From Eulemur rufifrons (taxonomy: Eukaryota; Chordata; Mammalia; Primates; Lemuridae), in the NCBI RefSeq assembly GCF_041146395.1, contig NC_090989.1, positions 123,937,501 to 124,001,500 of the forward strand: a stretch of DNA of 64,000 nucleotides, in the 5' to 3' direction. Made by a program: the position numbers and the translations under genes. Shown piece by piece: positions 22,493-35,970 of this stretch. The notes below the pieces were generated by a model. The model was not told where the DNA came from and did not search any database. It saw only the letters and a list, made by a program, of their open reading frames with translations. Numbering within the stretch: position 1 is the stretch's first letter; each line of letters starts with the position of its first letter.

Positions 22493-23645
22493 GCAGTGAT
22501 TACATGTGGAGTAGCAACAGAGAATTCGGATGCCTTTACAGGATCAGGACAGCTTTCTAAGCTCAGAGGCATTGCTTCCCATACCAGCACCCTCTACTTA
22601 AGTACTGAGTTTACTTTTTTACAATATGAGTTTAAATCTGATAAAGTTACTAGAGAAGAGTCCACCATCAATTCCAGGCTGAAGCGCTCTTCCCTTTTCT
22701 TGACCCCACTCTGCACTTGCCCATCTCCAGTGGACAGATTTGCATTAATAATCATCTTTAATTCATAACTCACTGTCAGTATTAATAGCTACAGTTCTAT
22801 GTCTTAAGAGGCTGACACCAGCCTTTTATGGGATGGAGATTTTGAATTACAATTTGTTTGGTAGTTTGCTGGGTCTGCTTGCTTACACTTGCTCCTGGCT
22901 CCTACTTCTGCATTGGCTAGAACTCCCTTTGCTTAAATAGGCAGGAAACATTTTCCCCTTTAATTCTGGAACTACTGTGTTGTAATTTTATCTTACTGAT
23001 GATCTGACTAGAAAGTGACAACCAAGCATAAACCTGTGTTAACATTTTTTTCTTTTCTTTGTATCTGGGGAAGGTACTGCAGAAATTATTTGGTGTAAAA
23101 TAAAATTTCGATTAGGTCTAACATATAGTTAGTCTTGAGAAGAAACAAGGAATTAACTATATGTTGAATCACATGGAATTGACATTTTTACAGGTTAAAA
23201 AAGTCAAATATTGGCAATTTCATATAGTTCAACCTAATTAGAATATTTAAGTTTAAAATTTCCTGACTTAACAAATATTAAGAGAGCAGAAAATGCTATT
23301 TGTGGAGGCTGGGTTGTCTCTTTTCCTTAGAGATTTGTTTTTTGGAAGCTGGAGGAAATGTTTTCAGAAGCTAAATAACCACCTTCCTATTCCAAGTAGC
23401 CAGGAAGAAATGGGACAGTAGAAATGAGATTTGGTTGTAGTTGAATATCTGTGTCCTTGAAGGAGGCTTATTCTTTGAATCTGTGAAAGAAACATATAAA
23501 TGGTGTCAGACCTTGACACCAAAAATTAAGGATTCTTTCCTACGTCCTTGTCACAGTCAGGTGCAGTTAATATTGAACTTGGATTAGAGTAAGAAGAGAA
23601 GATATTTCCCCTAAAAACCTACCCTCCAAGTTAACACCACTCTTT
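22492..23645. other. Unrecognised intronic sequence
   Basis: No feature beyond short A/T tracts was recognised. Confidence 0.35.
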
Positions 23646-23750
23646 AGTTGAGTAGGTCTGGAGTGGGGCCTGAGATTCTGCATTTCTAACAGGCTTCCCA
23701 GTGATAATGGTGCTTCCCATCTAAGACCACATTTAAGGAACAGAAATAAC
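23645..23750 (+). mobile_element. MER5-type MITE fragment
   Basis: AGTAGGTCTGGAGTGGGGCC, TGAGATTCTGCATTTCTAAC and AGGCTTCCCAGTGATAATGG match the forward MER5A 3' half. Confidence 0.75.
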
Positions 23751-25190
23751 CGTCAGGAGCATTCCTCATCAGCAGTGCAGACGGTGAGCAACACCATTTA
23801 GAGCCAAGGATGCCTTCTGCAAATGTTACAGGTGATAGAGGGAATGAGCCAAAGAATCTCACTACTGCTCACCCACCAGTTGCAACTGATGCTCCCATCA
23901 GCACCAGCACCAAACAGCTGCTGCATTCAAACCGATGCTTAGTATTTCACTTTTGCAGGAACCTTATCATGGAATCAAATCATATTTTATTTGCTTCATT
24001 TCCAAAATTCTGTCATATAGAGTCCTTCAACATTGCCTTGATTTATGCAATACCTGGTGCTGCTGACACTGTCCTAGGTTTAAGTGGCAATTGCTTGCCT
24101 TAGATTCAGTCCTGAGGGTGCCCACAAACTACAGCTGGTGGGATTGAGGCCTCACCCCATTATTTTCTATATTGGATGAGAACAAAAAGGGAACCGTTGC
24201 CTGAATGTCCAGCATTAAAGTAGTCTGAGTCCAGGCTTTAAAGCACCTCAACTTCCTTTTGGAAGTAAGCCATTTTTAAGCTTCTCTATAGCCTCTCCCT
24301 GCTCCACTGAAATGTTTTCTGAAGTGCTACATTCTAGCAAAGTTGTAATTATTTATGTATGTTTAGGAACCAGGTGTTTCTGTATTTAATTTTTCTTATG
24401 TAATGATTTCTTTGTCATCAGTTTTTGCAAATCAAGGGAAGTGCAAATGCTAACTTCAAAAAATTCACAAACTAAAGTTAGGGGGAACATTTTTCACCTC
24501 TCTGATCCAAGCCAGACAGTGTTTGATACTGGCCTAGGTTCTTTCTCTCTCAGTTTCTGCCTAAGGACAGAAAGACACAAAGATACTGTTCAAAAAGAAC
24601 AAAACGAAAAATCACACATAATCAAAATACATGCAAAAGCTGAGGTTTGGGGCCTTAAGAAAACTAGTTAATGCATGTTCTCCTTTTTAAATATAATCAA
24701 AAGGACAAGACTCAGAATGGTGCAGGTCTTAAGAACTTTGTCACCTAGTGAAGCTGCTAAATGTACCTTCTGTGTCTATACCTGGGAAAGGTGACTGCAT
24801 TTGAGAAATAGGTTTGATGTGAGTAAAACTGTGTGTTCCTCTACAGCCAGGAGTGCGGAGGGGAGGATGTGGAGGGTTAGCTTTATGAGCGATAGATACA
24901 AATTAAGGATCCAAGAGAAAAGTTTTTAATATGTTTATATTTACTTTAAATTTTGTTCTAATTAGGGATCATTCAAAAATGTGATTAGCAATTAGGTTGT
25001 TTTGTGCTTTTATTGGCATTAAAAAGTTCTATTTGAGTAGAAAATCAGAGAGGCACAATGTTTCTTTCCTTTTTCAGGAAATTAGGCTGTTTGGACCGTA
25101 TGTTTATAATAACCACAGAACTACTGTCTACCTGGTGTATGAAATAAAACAGCTTTTTGAAAATTGTCTTTGCAATGTACACATGTACAA
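23750..25190. other. Unrecognised intronic sequence
   Basis: The 97-codon frame at 23810-24103 shows no family features or splice context. No repeat named with confidence. Confidence 0.35.
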
Positions 25191-25298
25191 AGCCATAATG
25201 ATCTTTATGCCTTTGTGTTGATAACTAAAAAATAGGAACATGGCAAGATATGAAAATAACCCACATCTATTGAAAGATGAATAAGTAAAGAAATTGTG

Positions 25299-25334
<36 letters not shown>

Positions 25335-25690
25335 AAATGCTGGAATATTATTCAGCCTTAAAATGAGGAGATACTGCCATTTGTGACAACATGGACTAAA
25401 CTAGAGGGCATTGTGCTAAGTGAAATAAGTCAGACACAGAAAGAAAAATACTGCATGATTTCACTGCATGTGAAATCTAAAAAAGAAAAAACAATTGCAT
25501 ACAGTATATAGAAACAGAGAGCAGAATGGTGGTTGTGGGGGAAGAGGGTAAATGAGGAGACAAAAGGTACCCTGTAAGTACCTTTGTACCCTATAAGTCA
25601 AACGGTAAGAAGGTACAGTTATATAGGATGAATAGTTCAAAGATCTAATGTCCAACATGAGGACTATAGCTAAAAATATTGAAGAAACAC
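25190..25690 (+). mobile_element. Ancient L1 3' end with internal CA repeat
   Basis: TGGAATATTATTCAGCCTTA, GTGCTAAGTGAAATAAGTCA and ATGATTTCACTGCATGTG are L1 3' landmarks. A CA run at about 25301-25329 interrupts it. Confidence 0.85.
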
Positions 25691-25759
25691 ATAAGCATGG
25701 TTTCTGCTCCAAGAATACCTTTGGTGTGGGGGGTGGGCAGGCAGGTTGTGCCAATTATT

Positions 25760-26412
25760 AAGCTATTAATATTTTCCCAACTCCAAACCCACTCTTCTGT
25801 ACTCTGCCTTGTGACATGGAGCCCAGGGCTCTGCCAACCGTGTTTTAGCTTTTCAGTTGCTTCCTATTAGGCTCTGTCAATAGGAGGTGCTAGAGAGAGA
25901 CTGGAAGGCTGGGGGAGAAAAAAGAGATTTACCCTACAGTTCCTATGAATGTCACGTTGGCCACACTTCTCTCCAGCTGCAGCTGCATCCAGTTTGCAGT
26001 GTGACCAACACGTGCAGACCCAGACTCATTGTCCCCCTGCCCCCTACTCTGTCCTGAAACACCAGAACCTGCCAGCTGGCACCCTCTCCTCTGAAATCTG
26101 GGGACCACCCCCAGAGCCCCTCCTGCCAGCTCAGAGACACTAGCAGGAGCCAAGCAGTACCTCCTCCTCAGAGGTCTGAGTCCCTGCTCCATGGGACCCT
26201 CCTCCAGGACTCTAAGTTTTAATAGTCCCAATTCTTCCCTCTATTCTCCCAGCCTACAGGCGGCAGCTGCTCCCTGTAGTTGCTTCTCCATGATATTCCA
26301 GTGTCTCCATTTCAACGTTTTAGTTCCCCAATACCTAGTAAACAACTCTACAGTAAATCTTTTTCATTAAAGTAATTGGAGTTGTTTCCTTTCACAGGAT
26401 CCTGACTGATAG
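25760..26412 (+). mobile_element. Ancient LTR-like repeat, family unsure
   Basis: The text TAGGCTCTGTCAATAGGAGG followed by AGAGAGACTGGAAGGCTGGG, and an end AGGATCCTGACTGATAGACA, recur in old mammalian repeats. The minus-strand frame of 100 codons over it matches nothing I know. Family and ends need a library search. Confidence 0.35.
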
Positions 26413-27900
26413 ACAAGTTGAGAAAGGCTGAGTAGGATTCCTTTCTAAGATATAAGATTCTCTAAGCATAGAAGATTTTCTTATAAGATTTGTTGTGTAA
26501 TTTGATATTAAATGAGCTATGGTCAAGCAACCTGGTCCGTGTTTGGAACATCTGAAATAAGTACAAGAGAACCTAGTATTCTTGATGGTTGTTCTGTGAG
26601 TTTCCACCTCAATCTCCTGCCATTGATGCTTTAACAGTACATGAGATAAATATTAACAGTATGTGAGGTGGTGTGAGATCATGGCTAAAGAATTCTATTG
26701 ATACAACTTAACTTCCTTACACGCGCGCACACACACACGCACACACACACACACACGCTTTTTTTCCATGGATAAACTGGAAGAAAGCAATGAGGGATTT
26801 CTGGAGATGAATCTAGAGATTCTTCACCAGTACCCTGGGTATAGTTAGACAAAGAGAATCAGTTGTCATTAGAAGAATAAATGCCAGCTTTGTTAAGCTG
26901 GCATCCGACACTTGTTTCCCAATACAGTGGACCAAAAAGTAAATATACCTTTACTTGAAAACCTTTTAAATGAGTGGAAAGAACCACCATTTCATTTACT
27001 TTTGGGAAGAGCACAATGCTGAAATGCTACTTGGCTCAGATGTCAACCTGGGGGGCAAAATTACTACTCCTAACTTTGCACTAATATGCTACTGTTGTAG
27101 AAGAAAAGCAACAGTATTGTAAAAGTCCTGCTCATGAAAATTCCTAAGATTCTTTTGTTTGTCTTGGTTTAAAACAGCAAAATTGTATACAGGGAAATAC
27201 AATAATATGATGTGTTGCTGTGTCTATTAACAGTGAGGACTATAAAAACTTCCTATGTCTTTTCTACTTCCCTTTCTAGTCTTTCCTATTTGAAATAGGC
27301 ACTTGTGTCTTAGGGTTTCTGGGACTTGGCTGAATTACCCTTGCTCCTATTCCAGATTAGAAGGGATCAACTTGTGTTTGTGCTGCTTGTTGCAGATGTA
27401 GAAGTTACAGTTACGAGACTGAACACTCATTCAATAAACATTAAGTGCCTTCTAAAGAAACAGTGTCAGGCTATGAGCAGATTCCTCATTCCTCAAAGGA
27501 AGGATCCCTGGAGTCTACACCCACCCTGAGATCCACACTACACATATATTGCCTGGACTAGTATTCAAGAGACTTTGATCCTAGGTCTGCTCTGAACACA
27601 GGTTGAAGCTTAGAAGATACTTCTATCATCTGTAAAAATGCTCACATCTACACTGCTTATCCTCCAGATCCCACCCGCCTTCCCCCGCAAACCTGCTGCC
27701 CCAAGGTCAGTGGGCTAAGAAGATACTGTAATGTTTCTAATGCATGAGAACTGTTATAATTCCCACAGTGTGGGCATTGTACAATCAGCCAGTTTTGGGC
27801 AGCACTGAAGATAAAAACAGCAGCTGGACACAGCAGTCAGTGTGGCAGACAGTGATATTGATATAGGGGAAGAGGTGGCCCTATAAAAGCTGAGGGTAAT
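26412..27900. other. Unrecognised intronic sequence with a CA/CG repeat
   Basis: A purine-pyrimidine alternating tract of CA with interspersed CG lies at about 26719-26756. Elsewhere nothing specific. Confidence 0.45.
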
Positions 27901-28140
27901 AAAAGCTGAAATTTACCAGCTTTCCCCATATTTCACTTATTATGCCTAGCATTTAACATGTGTTATCTAATTATTTCAACTCTGGGAAATAGGCAGTGTT
28001 ATCCACATTTTATAGGTGATAAAATTAAAACTCGAAGGGGTAAAGCAACTTGCCTAAGATCATAGTTTATTGGCAAAAAATCAGAAATTGAACCCAGGTC
28101 TCTCTGACTCTAAGAACCATGCTCCCAACATCTCAGGGCA
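27900..28140 (+). repeat. MIR SINE
   Basis: CCACATTTTATAGGTGATAA, CAACTTGCCTAAGATCATAG and GAACCCAGGTCTCTCTGACT in MIR order. Confidence 0.8.
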
Positions 28141-28725
28141 ATCACACTTCTCATCCAACTCCACTCTCCCCCGTTTTGGCTTTGGGTGCCTTCCCTTGGG
28201 TGATTAAAATTTTATGAGCAAAACCCATGGCTTCGTGGCTGACTTGTGGCCTGGTTACCTTCTAAGCTTTTTTGTACCTACCTGGTAACTAGGACAGATT
28301 CTAATATTTTCCTAAGATACGTTAAATCAACCAAACATTTAGTTCTTTAAGATAAAAAATAAGTTCAAATACCTCTAGCTTTTGTAGGCTTCCATTGAAT
28401 TACCCAGCAGCTCTCTAAAATAGCCAGTAGTTTGTAACTTTTGCTAAACCTTCAACTTCTCCAGGATGTTTATCACTAGACCGTACTGATTTGCATACAC
28501 CAAATATTTGCAAGCACTATCCTCTTCAAGTACAACCTTTTCAGTGCTGCTTAGAGTCTCGCCTCCAAGTGGCAAACATCAGCTGCCTTAGCACACTCTG
28601 CAATACTCCTGCTCTTCAAATCACAATTTTCCCAACATGATTCTCTCATCAATATTCAGCCAATACATGGAATATGGCCAGGTGCTTGTTTGCTTTGCTG
28701 CCTTTAATTCAACATTTATAATAAA
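28140..28725. other. Unrecognised intronic sequence
   Basis: Nothing identified. Confidence 0.35.
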
Positions 28726-28870
28726 CAAATGAGAACAGGCAACACTATCTTTTCCATTTTTTTTTCCAGCCTTACTGTTATGAGATCTTTTCCATTTTAT
28801 GGAGCAGAAAAGGGAGGCTCAGAAAGCTTAAACAATTTTCCCAAAGCTACAGAGCTGGTAAGTCACAGAG
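28725..28870 (+). repeat. MIR SINE fragment
   Basis: CCATTTTATGGAGCAGAAAA, GGGAGGCTCAGAAAGCTTAA and CTACAGAGCTGGTAAGTCAC fit the MIR core and 3' half. Confidence 0.65.
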
Positions 28871-28939
28871 GTGATTTAAAAGTCCTGGGCGTTTGGGCCT
28901 TCTTGTGTGATGGTGGGGGAGGGGAGAGGGGCAATGAGG

Positions 28940-29228
28940 AGAGGTAGGTTGATGGGTACAAACACACAGGTAGATAGAATAAATAAGTTCTAATGCTCCA
29001 CAGCACAGTAGGGTGACTATAGTTAACAACAACATATTGTATAGTTCAAAACAGCTAGAAGAGAAGACTTGAAATGTTCCTAAGACACAGAAATGATAAA
29101 TCCTCAAAGTGATGGATATCCTAGCTACCCTGACTTGATTATCACATATTCTATGGATATAACAAAATATCACATGTACTCCATAAATACAGACAAATAT
29201 TATGTGTCAATAAAAAATTTTTTTTAAA
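28940..29228 (+). mobile_element. L1 3' UTR (L1MA/MB-like)
   Basis: GACTATAGTTAACAACAACA, ATTGTATAGTTCAAAACAGC and CACATGTACTCCATAAATAC followed by an A/T-rich tail. Confidence 0.8.
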
Positions 29229-29229
29229 G

Positions 29230-31977
29230 TTCTGGGCTTTGAAATCTCCCAGTTCAGGACATACTTAAATGAAGGACAAGGGATCCTAGGAACCCCACTA
29301 ATCCACGATGGGGTTTATGGGAGGAGGGAAAATAGTTAACAGAGCCAATAGATATTTCCTTCTTCCCTAACCAGGCTTAGGAAGGAAGTCTGTGGTGCTC
29401 ATGCTGTGAAATTAGAAGCAAATAACCAGCCAGTATAATTACAGACATCGTATAAGGAGTATTGACAACAGCAGCTTTAAAAAATGAAACATCTTCATTT
29501 TAGAACAGTTTGGATGATGCAAACTGCTTCTGATGCTGCATTATTCTGTTATACAATTCTTGTCTTTTCCTGTATCTGTCAATCTTCTGCACAGATACAC
29601 AATATGCTTTTTTTCTGCAGATGTTCAGAAGCAGCCAAGAAACACATCCCACTGTAGCTGACCCTCAAAATGTGTGAATGCCAGCACCTCTGACTTGCTT
29701 TTCACTTTTAACTTTGAAAATATATTTGTTATGTACTAAGTGAAAGTAAAAAGTAAAAAACAAAAAAACAAAAGAAAAACTGAGATGCAAGAGATTTTAA
29801 ATAGCTGACTTGTTCATCAGTGAAATTGTCTACAGAATCTCTTCTCATCTAATTCTGAGAATTAGTCTTTGTAGTCCATGAGGTATCTTCTATGAATACC
29901 TCATAGTAATCCTCACATGAAAACCCAGTTCCTCACTGTAGCCCTGCATTTTGCCCAGAGAAAACAAACCTATGTGTTTCTGAAAACTGTTCCTAGCGCC
30001 CATTTTCCTTAGGTCTAATCCACAATTCATCTAGGAGAAACAAAGATCTGAATTGTCATAGATTAGTATGCTACTTTTTAGAGACTCAGGAGTACAATAA
30101 AGAAGAAAATTCATTTTTTATGACCCCGTATTTTGTTCATCCATTTACTCATCCAACAGCTATTTATTGAACACATAATCTCTGTGTTCAGAAATCAGCA
30201 ACAAACCAAAGAACCTGTCTAGATCATTGTATTAATAGTATATTTTTCTATGGACAAAATGCAACAAGGAAATCATATAATCATATCTGCCTTTTAAAAT
30301 GCAATGTTTCACCCTCGCATTTCTTAATAAAAGGGAAGTTTTCTCTATAGCATTCTTCAAGCCATCTGGCAAGAGACTCACCTCCTAATTTAACTTACCT
30401 TCCATTCTTCCATTTAAGCAGATAATATTATCAAAAAAAAAATTAGAAATCATTTGTCTTGTAGCCAAATGTTCTAGTCCAGGAAGAATCTTGGTGTGAT
30501 TTTGGGAGGTATTGAAACATCATTGTCTGGGAGTTGTGTTTAATGATAATACCTTTCTGAGCTACTGCAAGCAGGAGGAGAGGAGATTGTTTTAAGGCAC
30601 CCATGCTTCTGATGGTGGAAGATCCATTTTGGCCCAGATCTCAACTAGAAAATTACTCTCTATGTGCCAATGATTTTTTTTTTCAACAATCAAAATAGTA
30701 ACTTCAGAGCCCAATTTGCATTGCTTTGTTTTTTCCCCCAGAGATTCAATTCAGAAAGAGTGTATGCCAACGACTTTTAAAATGTCTTTCTCAGGATCAT
30801 GGCAGGTAGAATACCAACATTAGAGAGAGCTGTAGACCAAGCAAACAGCCCAAAGTATTCTGGGGGAATTAAGTAGTGCCAAGCATTTTACAGAGCACAT
30901 TAGAGAGTACAGGAGTTACAAAAGCCAGCCAATAGCGATTACACTTAAATTGAATCTTGAGAATCCTCAGGTGCATATTTAAATAACGTTTGCAAAATTA
31001 TAAAAGAACTCTGTTTAAAAGAATAGATCATCCCAGTCCAGAATAGAGTGTGACGTGCAGAAGACCACCAGCAAAATGTGTACCAGACAACGAAAAGAAA
31101 GACTTATACCAGACTGGAGAAGTCATACTGTAAAAGGGTAATCCCCAATTCTTAAAGAAGGAGGTGGAAATTTATTGTGCTCATTTCCTCTGCCCCCATT
31201 CATTTGGCCATCACAATTTGTTTTTACATATTTCTGCATTCATAAATTGTTCTCATGCAGAATGTAAGACTGATTACATGCAACAAATCCTTGAGATGCT
31301 TTAGATAGTTTTGAGTTAAGAATCTCTTCCATGTTTTACTATATTAAGACTTTCCTGGCTATCATGGGTAAGACTCTACAGCCTAAAGAATGGGCAAACT
31401 AACCCAGCAGAAACCCTCACTGAAGATGGATGAGGCTCCACATGGAGTTACTAATGGATGCTATTCTGCATCTCCCCTTTCTTAGAATATCAATAATAGT
31501 GAGTGTACTTTAACATTCCTTGATTAGGAGTTGGCCATAAAAATAGAAAGTCAAAATACCATTAGTTAATGAATGCATGACAGTAAAGAAGCACACTCAT
31601 CAAATCAGCCAAGGGCATCCCTGTCATTTATTCCTCAGAGAACTTAAATCAAAACCTGCCTTCAGTTTTCTTCTTATTCCTTCTTCAAGGGTCACATATT
31701 TTTAATTTTAAAAAAATGAGAAGCAAATACTTAATTCTAATTAAACCCAAGAGATTATAAATTCTCTACATACTCAAAGTTTTATCACTGAATGGAGCTA
31801 GATTCCTGGAAGACTAAATGGTTTAGTTCATTATAAGACAGCTTTTTATCATCAAAGAAGCCTACCTTTAAGAAATTCACATCTGCATTTCCTGCATATC
31901 TACTGAGGATATTACTTCACTCAATATGCTCTACATAAAATACCATGTGAGAAGTCTGCCTTTCCTGAAGAACTGGT
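29230..31977. other. Unrecognised intronic sequence (2.7 kb)
   Basis: Low-complexity A-rich text at about 29745-29780. I saw no exon, RNA gene or confidently named repeat. Confidence 0.35.
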
Positions 31978-32568
31978 AGCACACTTGCATTCTTTTTTTT
32001 TTTCCAATGGCAATTAATGTTATTATTCAAAATTATAGCAGTCAATAATACAATAAACAGAAGCCAAAGCAGAAATACATCAAGATGGAAAGCCCAAAGA
32101 TATACATTTCAAATGATCGATTGCCAAGATTTTAAACATACATACATACATGCATACATGTATTTCATTATACCCTTATTTTTATATATTTTTTTCTATT
32201 TCTGCATATTATGGCGGTACAAATGTTTAGGTTACGTATGTTGCCCTTGCCCCCCCCCAAGTCAGAGCTTCACGCGTGTCCCTCCCCCAGATAGTGCTCC
32301 TCGCACTCATTATGTATGTATATACCCATCCCCTCCCCCCCACATCTGCCCGACACCCAATTAATGTTATTCCTATATGTGCACTTAGGTGTTGATCAGT
32401 GAAACCAATTTGATGGTGAGTACATGTGGTGCTTATTTTTCCATTCTTGGGATAATTCACTTAGTAGAATGGGTTCCAGCTCTATCCAGGAAAATACAAG
32501 AAGTGCTATATCACCATTGTTTCTTATAGCTGAATAGTACTCCATGGTAGCAGCACACTTGCATTCTT
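31978..32568 (-). mobile_element. 5'-truncated L1 with probable 3' transduction
   Basis: Direct repeats agcacacttgcattctt at 31978-31994 and 32552-32568 (17 bp, identical) bound the unit. On the minus strand it reads L1 3' end (32551 to about 32190, starting TACCATGGAGTACTATTCAG, with a strepsirrhine-type G-rich 3' UTR and GTACCGCCATAATATG), an A-rich remnant, about 180 bp of non-L1 sequence, then an 11-base poly(A). It is 5' truncated and inactive. Confidence 0.88.
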
Positions 32569-33100
32569 GATAATGAGAGCTAGGAGTTGTATCATGTTTC
32601 CCCTTTTGACCTGGCTTCCTGGAAGCTCGGAGCCAAACTATATACTCACAGAGCAACTATGGTCAGCACATTAACTTCCTCACTTTCCCTTTGATCCTCA
32701 TTTCTATATATGTTATTTTATTAGGCTTCATGTATATTGCATTTGATTAAAGATGGATTAAATAAACTTCTCTCAGGTGTTAGAGTTAAGCTCTGATCAG
32801 AAAACTATGCCATTCATCTGCATCAACTGGTAACTTTATTTTCAAATCCTTTTGACAAAGAGAGAATAAATACATTTTTAAATGAAGTAGACTTTCCATC
32901 CCTCAAAGACAAAAACTGTGTCTTCTATTTCTCTCTCCACTCCCTACAGTAGTAAGCACTATTCTTTGAAATTGCAGGGGCTCAGTAAATGCTACTACTG
33001 AAGGCAACAAGGGCTAACATGTGCTTATTGGGGGTTTGGTCCATATTTCTTGAACGTTGATATAACCTGGGAGGCTATTTTTAATCCCAAAATAGGAGGT
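32569..33100. other. Intronic sequence with a short L2-like tail
   Basis: AGGGGCTCAGTAAATGCTAC at about 32978-32997 resembles an L2 3' end. The rest is unrecognised. Confidence 0.4.
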
Positions 33101-35623
33101 ATAGGATAAGAAGATAGGTAGAAGACTTCTAGTTTCTGGTTTTCCATGTAAGGAATTTGGAATCACTCTGTCCTAACAATTAAAATGCTGAACAGACTAA
33201 AAAGATCAACAGCTCTTCTAGGATATATTAGAGAGGTGAGGAACCAGGGAAGATTGCTGCCCCAAAGATTGAGAGAAGAGAGGCAAATACGTGGAGTCAC
33301 GGATTATCAGAGCAAACTCACAAGTGGAAACCACCATGATAACCAGTGCCAGGGTAGGAAAACATGAACCGAAATTGATGAATTTCTGGAGGCTCAGGGT
33401 GGACAAATCTGAAAGTCAAAAACTCTAGGGAAACCCAGTCATGGGGAGATCCTCATAATTTTGTAAGATTTACCTCTAGGAGCATGACCAAGTTATCATA
33501 GTAAATATTGGAGAAACATCTCCTTGTGCTTCCAACAGGGGAAAGGGAAAGGAAACCATTTTGAAGTATGTCAGAGCACTCTGTTCTTTTTAGCAAGGCC
33601 TGTCCTCAGGAGAAACTAGTTAACCAGAACCTAACCTGCTGGTGTATTAGAAAAGGCTAACTGGCTCAGGGGAAAGGAAATGCCCAACTCCAGTCAGCTC
33701 TAGCCTTCCATGTGGGGGAAGAAAAATACTCAGCTCTACCCCACTCTACTTGCCACATGAGGGAAGAGGAATATCCAATTATAGCCCACTTTAGCCATCC
33801 TGTCCCACCTATTGGGGGCTGTAGAACAAAGCTAAGAAACACCTGTGATGTTCATACCCCAGAGGCAAAGGCACACTGAAAGCCTGAGACCTACTCCCAG
33901 AATGCTCCTGTAAAATGCTTCCCCTCCCCCCACACTTATCACCACATTACAACACATCTTTTACCCGGTATATCATGTTTGGCTATCGGGAAAAATTAAC
34001 AAGACAAACTAAAAGGTAAAAAAGCACACTTTGAAGAAACAAAGCAAGTGCCAGAACCAGACATGGCAGCGATGTTGAAATTATCAGACTGGGAAATTAA
34101 AACAACTATGATTAATATGCTAAGGGCTCTAAGGGGTAAAGTAGCCAGCATATAAGAACAGATGGGCAATGTAAGCAGGGAGATGGGAATTCTGAGAAAG
34201 AACCAAAAGGAATTGGTAGTGTTAAAAACAACAGCACTGTAACAGAAATGAAGAATGCCTTTGATGGGCTTATTATAATAGTAGATGCAAAATGGCTGAC
34301 AAAAGAATGTCTGAGCTTAAGGATATCTCAATAGAAACCTCCAAAACCAAAAAGCAGCAAGAACAAATTTTGAAAAAAACAAAACAGAGTATCTAAGGAC
34401 TATCGGACAACTATAGAAAGTGTGACATTTATGTAATAAAAATACCAGAAGGAGAAAAGAAAAAGGAACGGAAGAAATATTTAAAACAATAATAACTAAG
34501 AATTTCCCCAGGTTGATATCAGACACCAACCCACAGATTCAGGAAGCTCAGGAAACACCACGCAGGATAAACACCAAGAAATCTACACCTCTGCATATCA
34601 TTTCCAAACTACAAAGAAATCAAAGATAAAGGAAAAATATTGAAAGAGGCCAGAGGAGAAAAAACAAAACACCTTACCTATGCAGAAACAAAGATAAGAA
34701 TTACATCTGACTTATTGGAAACCACGCAAGAGCAAAAAGATAGCGGAGTGAAATATTTAAAGGGTTGAGAGAAAAATCCCATCAACCTAGAATTCTGTAC
34801 CTTGAGAAATTATCCTTCAAAAGTGAACAAAAATGAAGACTTTCTCAGACAAACAAGAATGGAGAGAATTTGTTGCCAGTAGATCTACCTTGCAAGAAAT
34901 GTTAATAGAGAGAAAAAAACATAGGTTAGAAACTTAGATCTATGTAAAGAAAGATCATTGAAAAAGGAATAAGTCAAGGTAAATAAAACCTGGAATTTTT
35001 GTTAATCTTAATTAATCTAACAGATAACTTGCCCCAAATAATAACAGCAACAATGTATTCATATTATATATGCTTAGGTATATATCTTATGTGTATATAT
35101 TATTGTGTATGTTTATATATAAATGAAATGGATGACAGTAACTATACAAGGAATAGGAGGGAGGAATTAGGATTATTTTGTTATTATAAGGTACTCATAC
35201 TATTCATGAAGCGTTATAGTGTTATGTAAAAGTGGACTTAGATTAGTTGTAAATGTATAATGCAAATTATAGGGCAACCCCTTAAAAAGTAAAAAAAGTA
35301 TAACTGATATGCTGAAAAAGGAGAGATAATAGAATCATATAAAATGCCCAATTAAAACCAAAAAAGGAAATCAATAGCATACTGGCTAAAAACAGACCAT
35401 ATATTCATAATATAAAGTATTTTGCATCAGTTAAGTAGAATGAGGCAGATCTATTAATTTTGTGTAAAGGGTGATTTGATTTTAGAACCAAATCAACCTT
35501 AAAAATTGTTTGATGCAAAAAAATTTACACTAACCAGATTACTACCTAGCAATATGACATCCCATGGGATTGAACTCCCCTCATCTCTACCTCTTCCTTC
35601 AAGGTTTTCATGATAGTGTACTA

Positions 35624-35867
35624 TAGGTTGAGTATCCCTAAAAAAAGAAAAAGAAAAAAAAAGTCTGAAATGCTCCAAAATCTGAAACTTTTGAGTGCTG
35701 ACTTGATGCTCAAAAGAAATGCTCATAGGAGCATTTCAGATTTCAGATTTTTGCATTAGGGATGCTGAACCATCACATATGATATAAATATCCCAAAATC
35801 CGAAAAAATCTAAAATCTGAAATACTTCTGGTCCCAAGCATTTCAGATAAGGAATACTCAATCTGTA
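35624..35867. mobile_element. MER2-like Tigger MITE inside the L1
   Basis: Terminal inverted repeats: AGGTTGAGTATCCCT on the left and AGGAATACTCAATCTGT on the right, with inner repeats of CTGAAATGCTCCAAAATCTG type and TA at both borders, as expected for Tc1/mariner-Tigger elements. It has no coding capacity. Confidence 0.85.
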
Positions 35868-35919
35868 CTGACCATTTGAAAGAGGCTCAAAATAAAAATC
35901 TTTGTTTGCCCACTTAAAC

Positions 35920-35970
35920 ACACAGATACACAGACACACACACACAAACATACACAGACACACATGTGAA
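35920..35970. repeat. CA-rich simple repeat
   Basis: Interrupted ACACAGATACACAGACACAC run. Confidence 0.85.
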
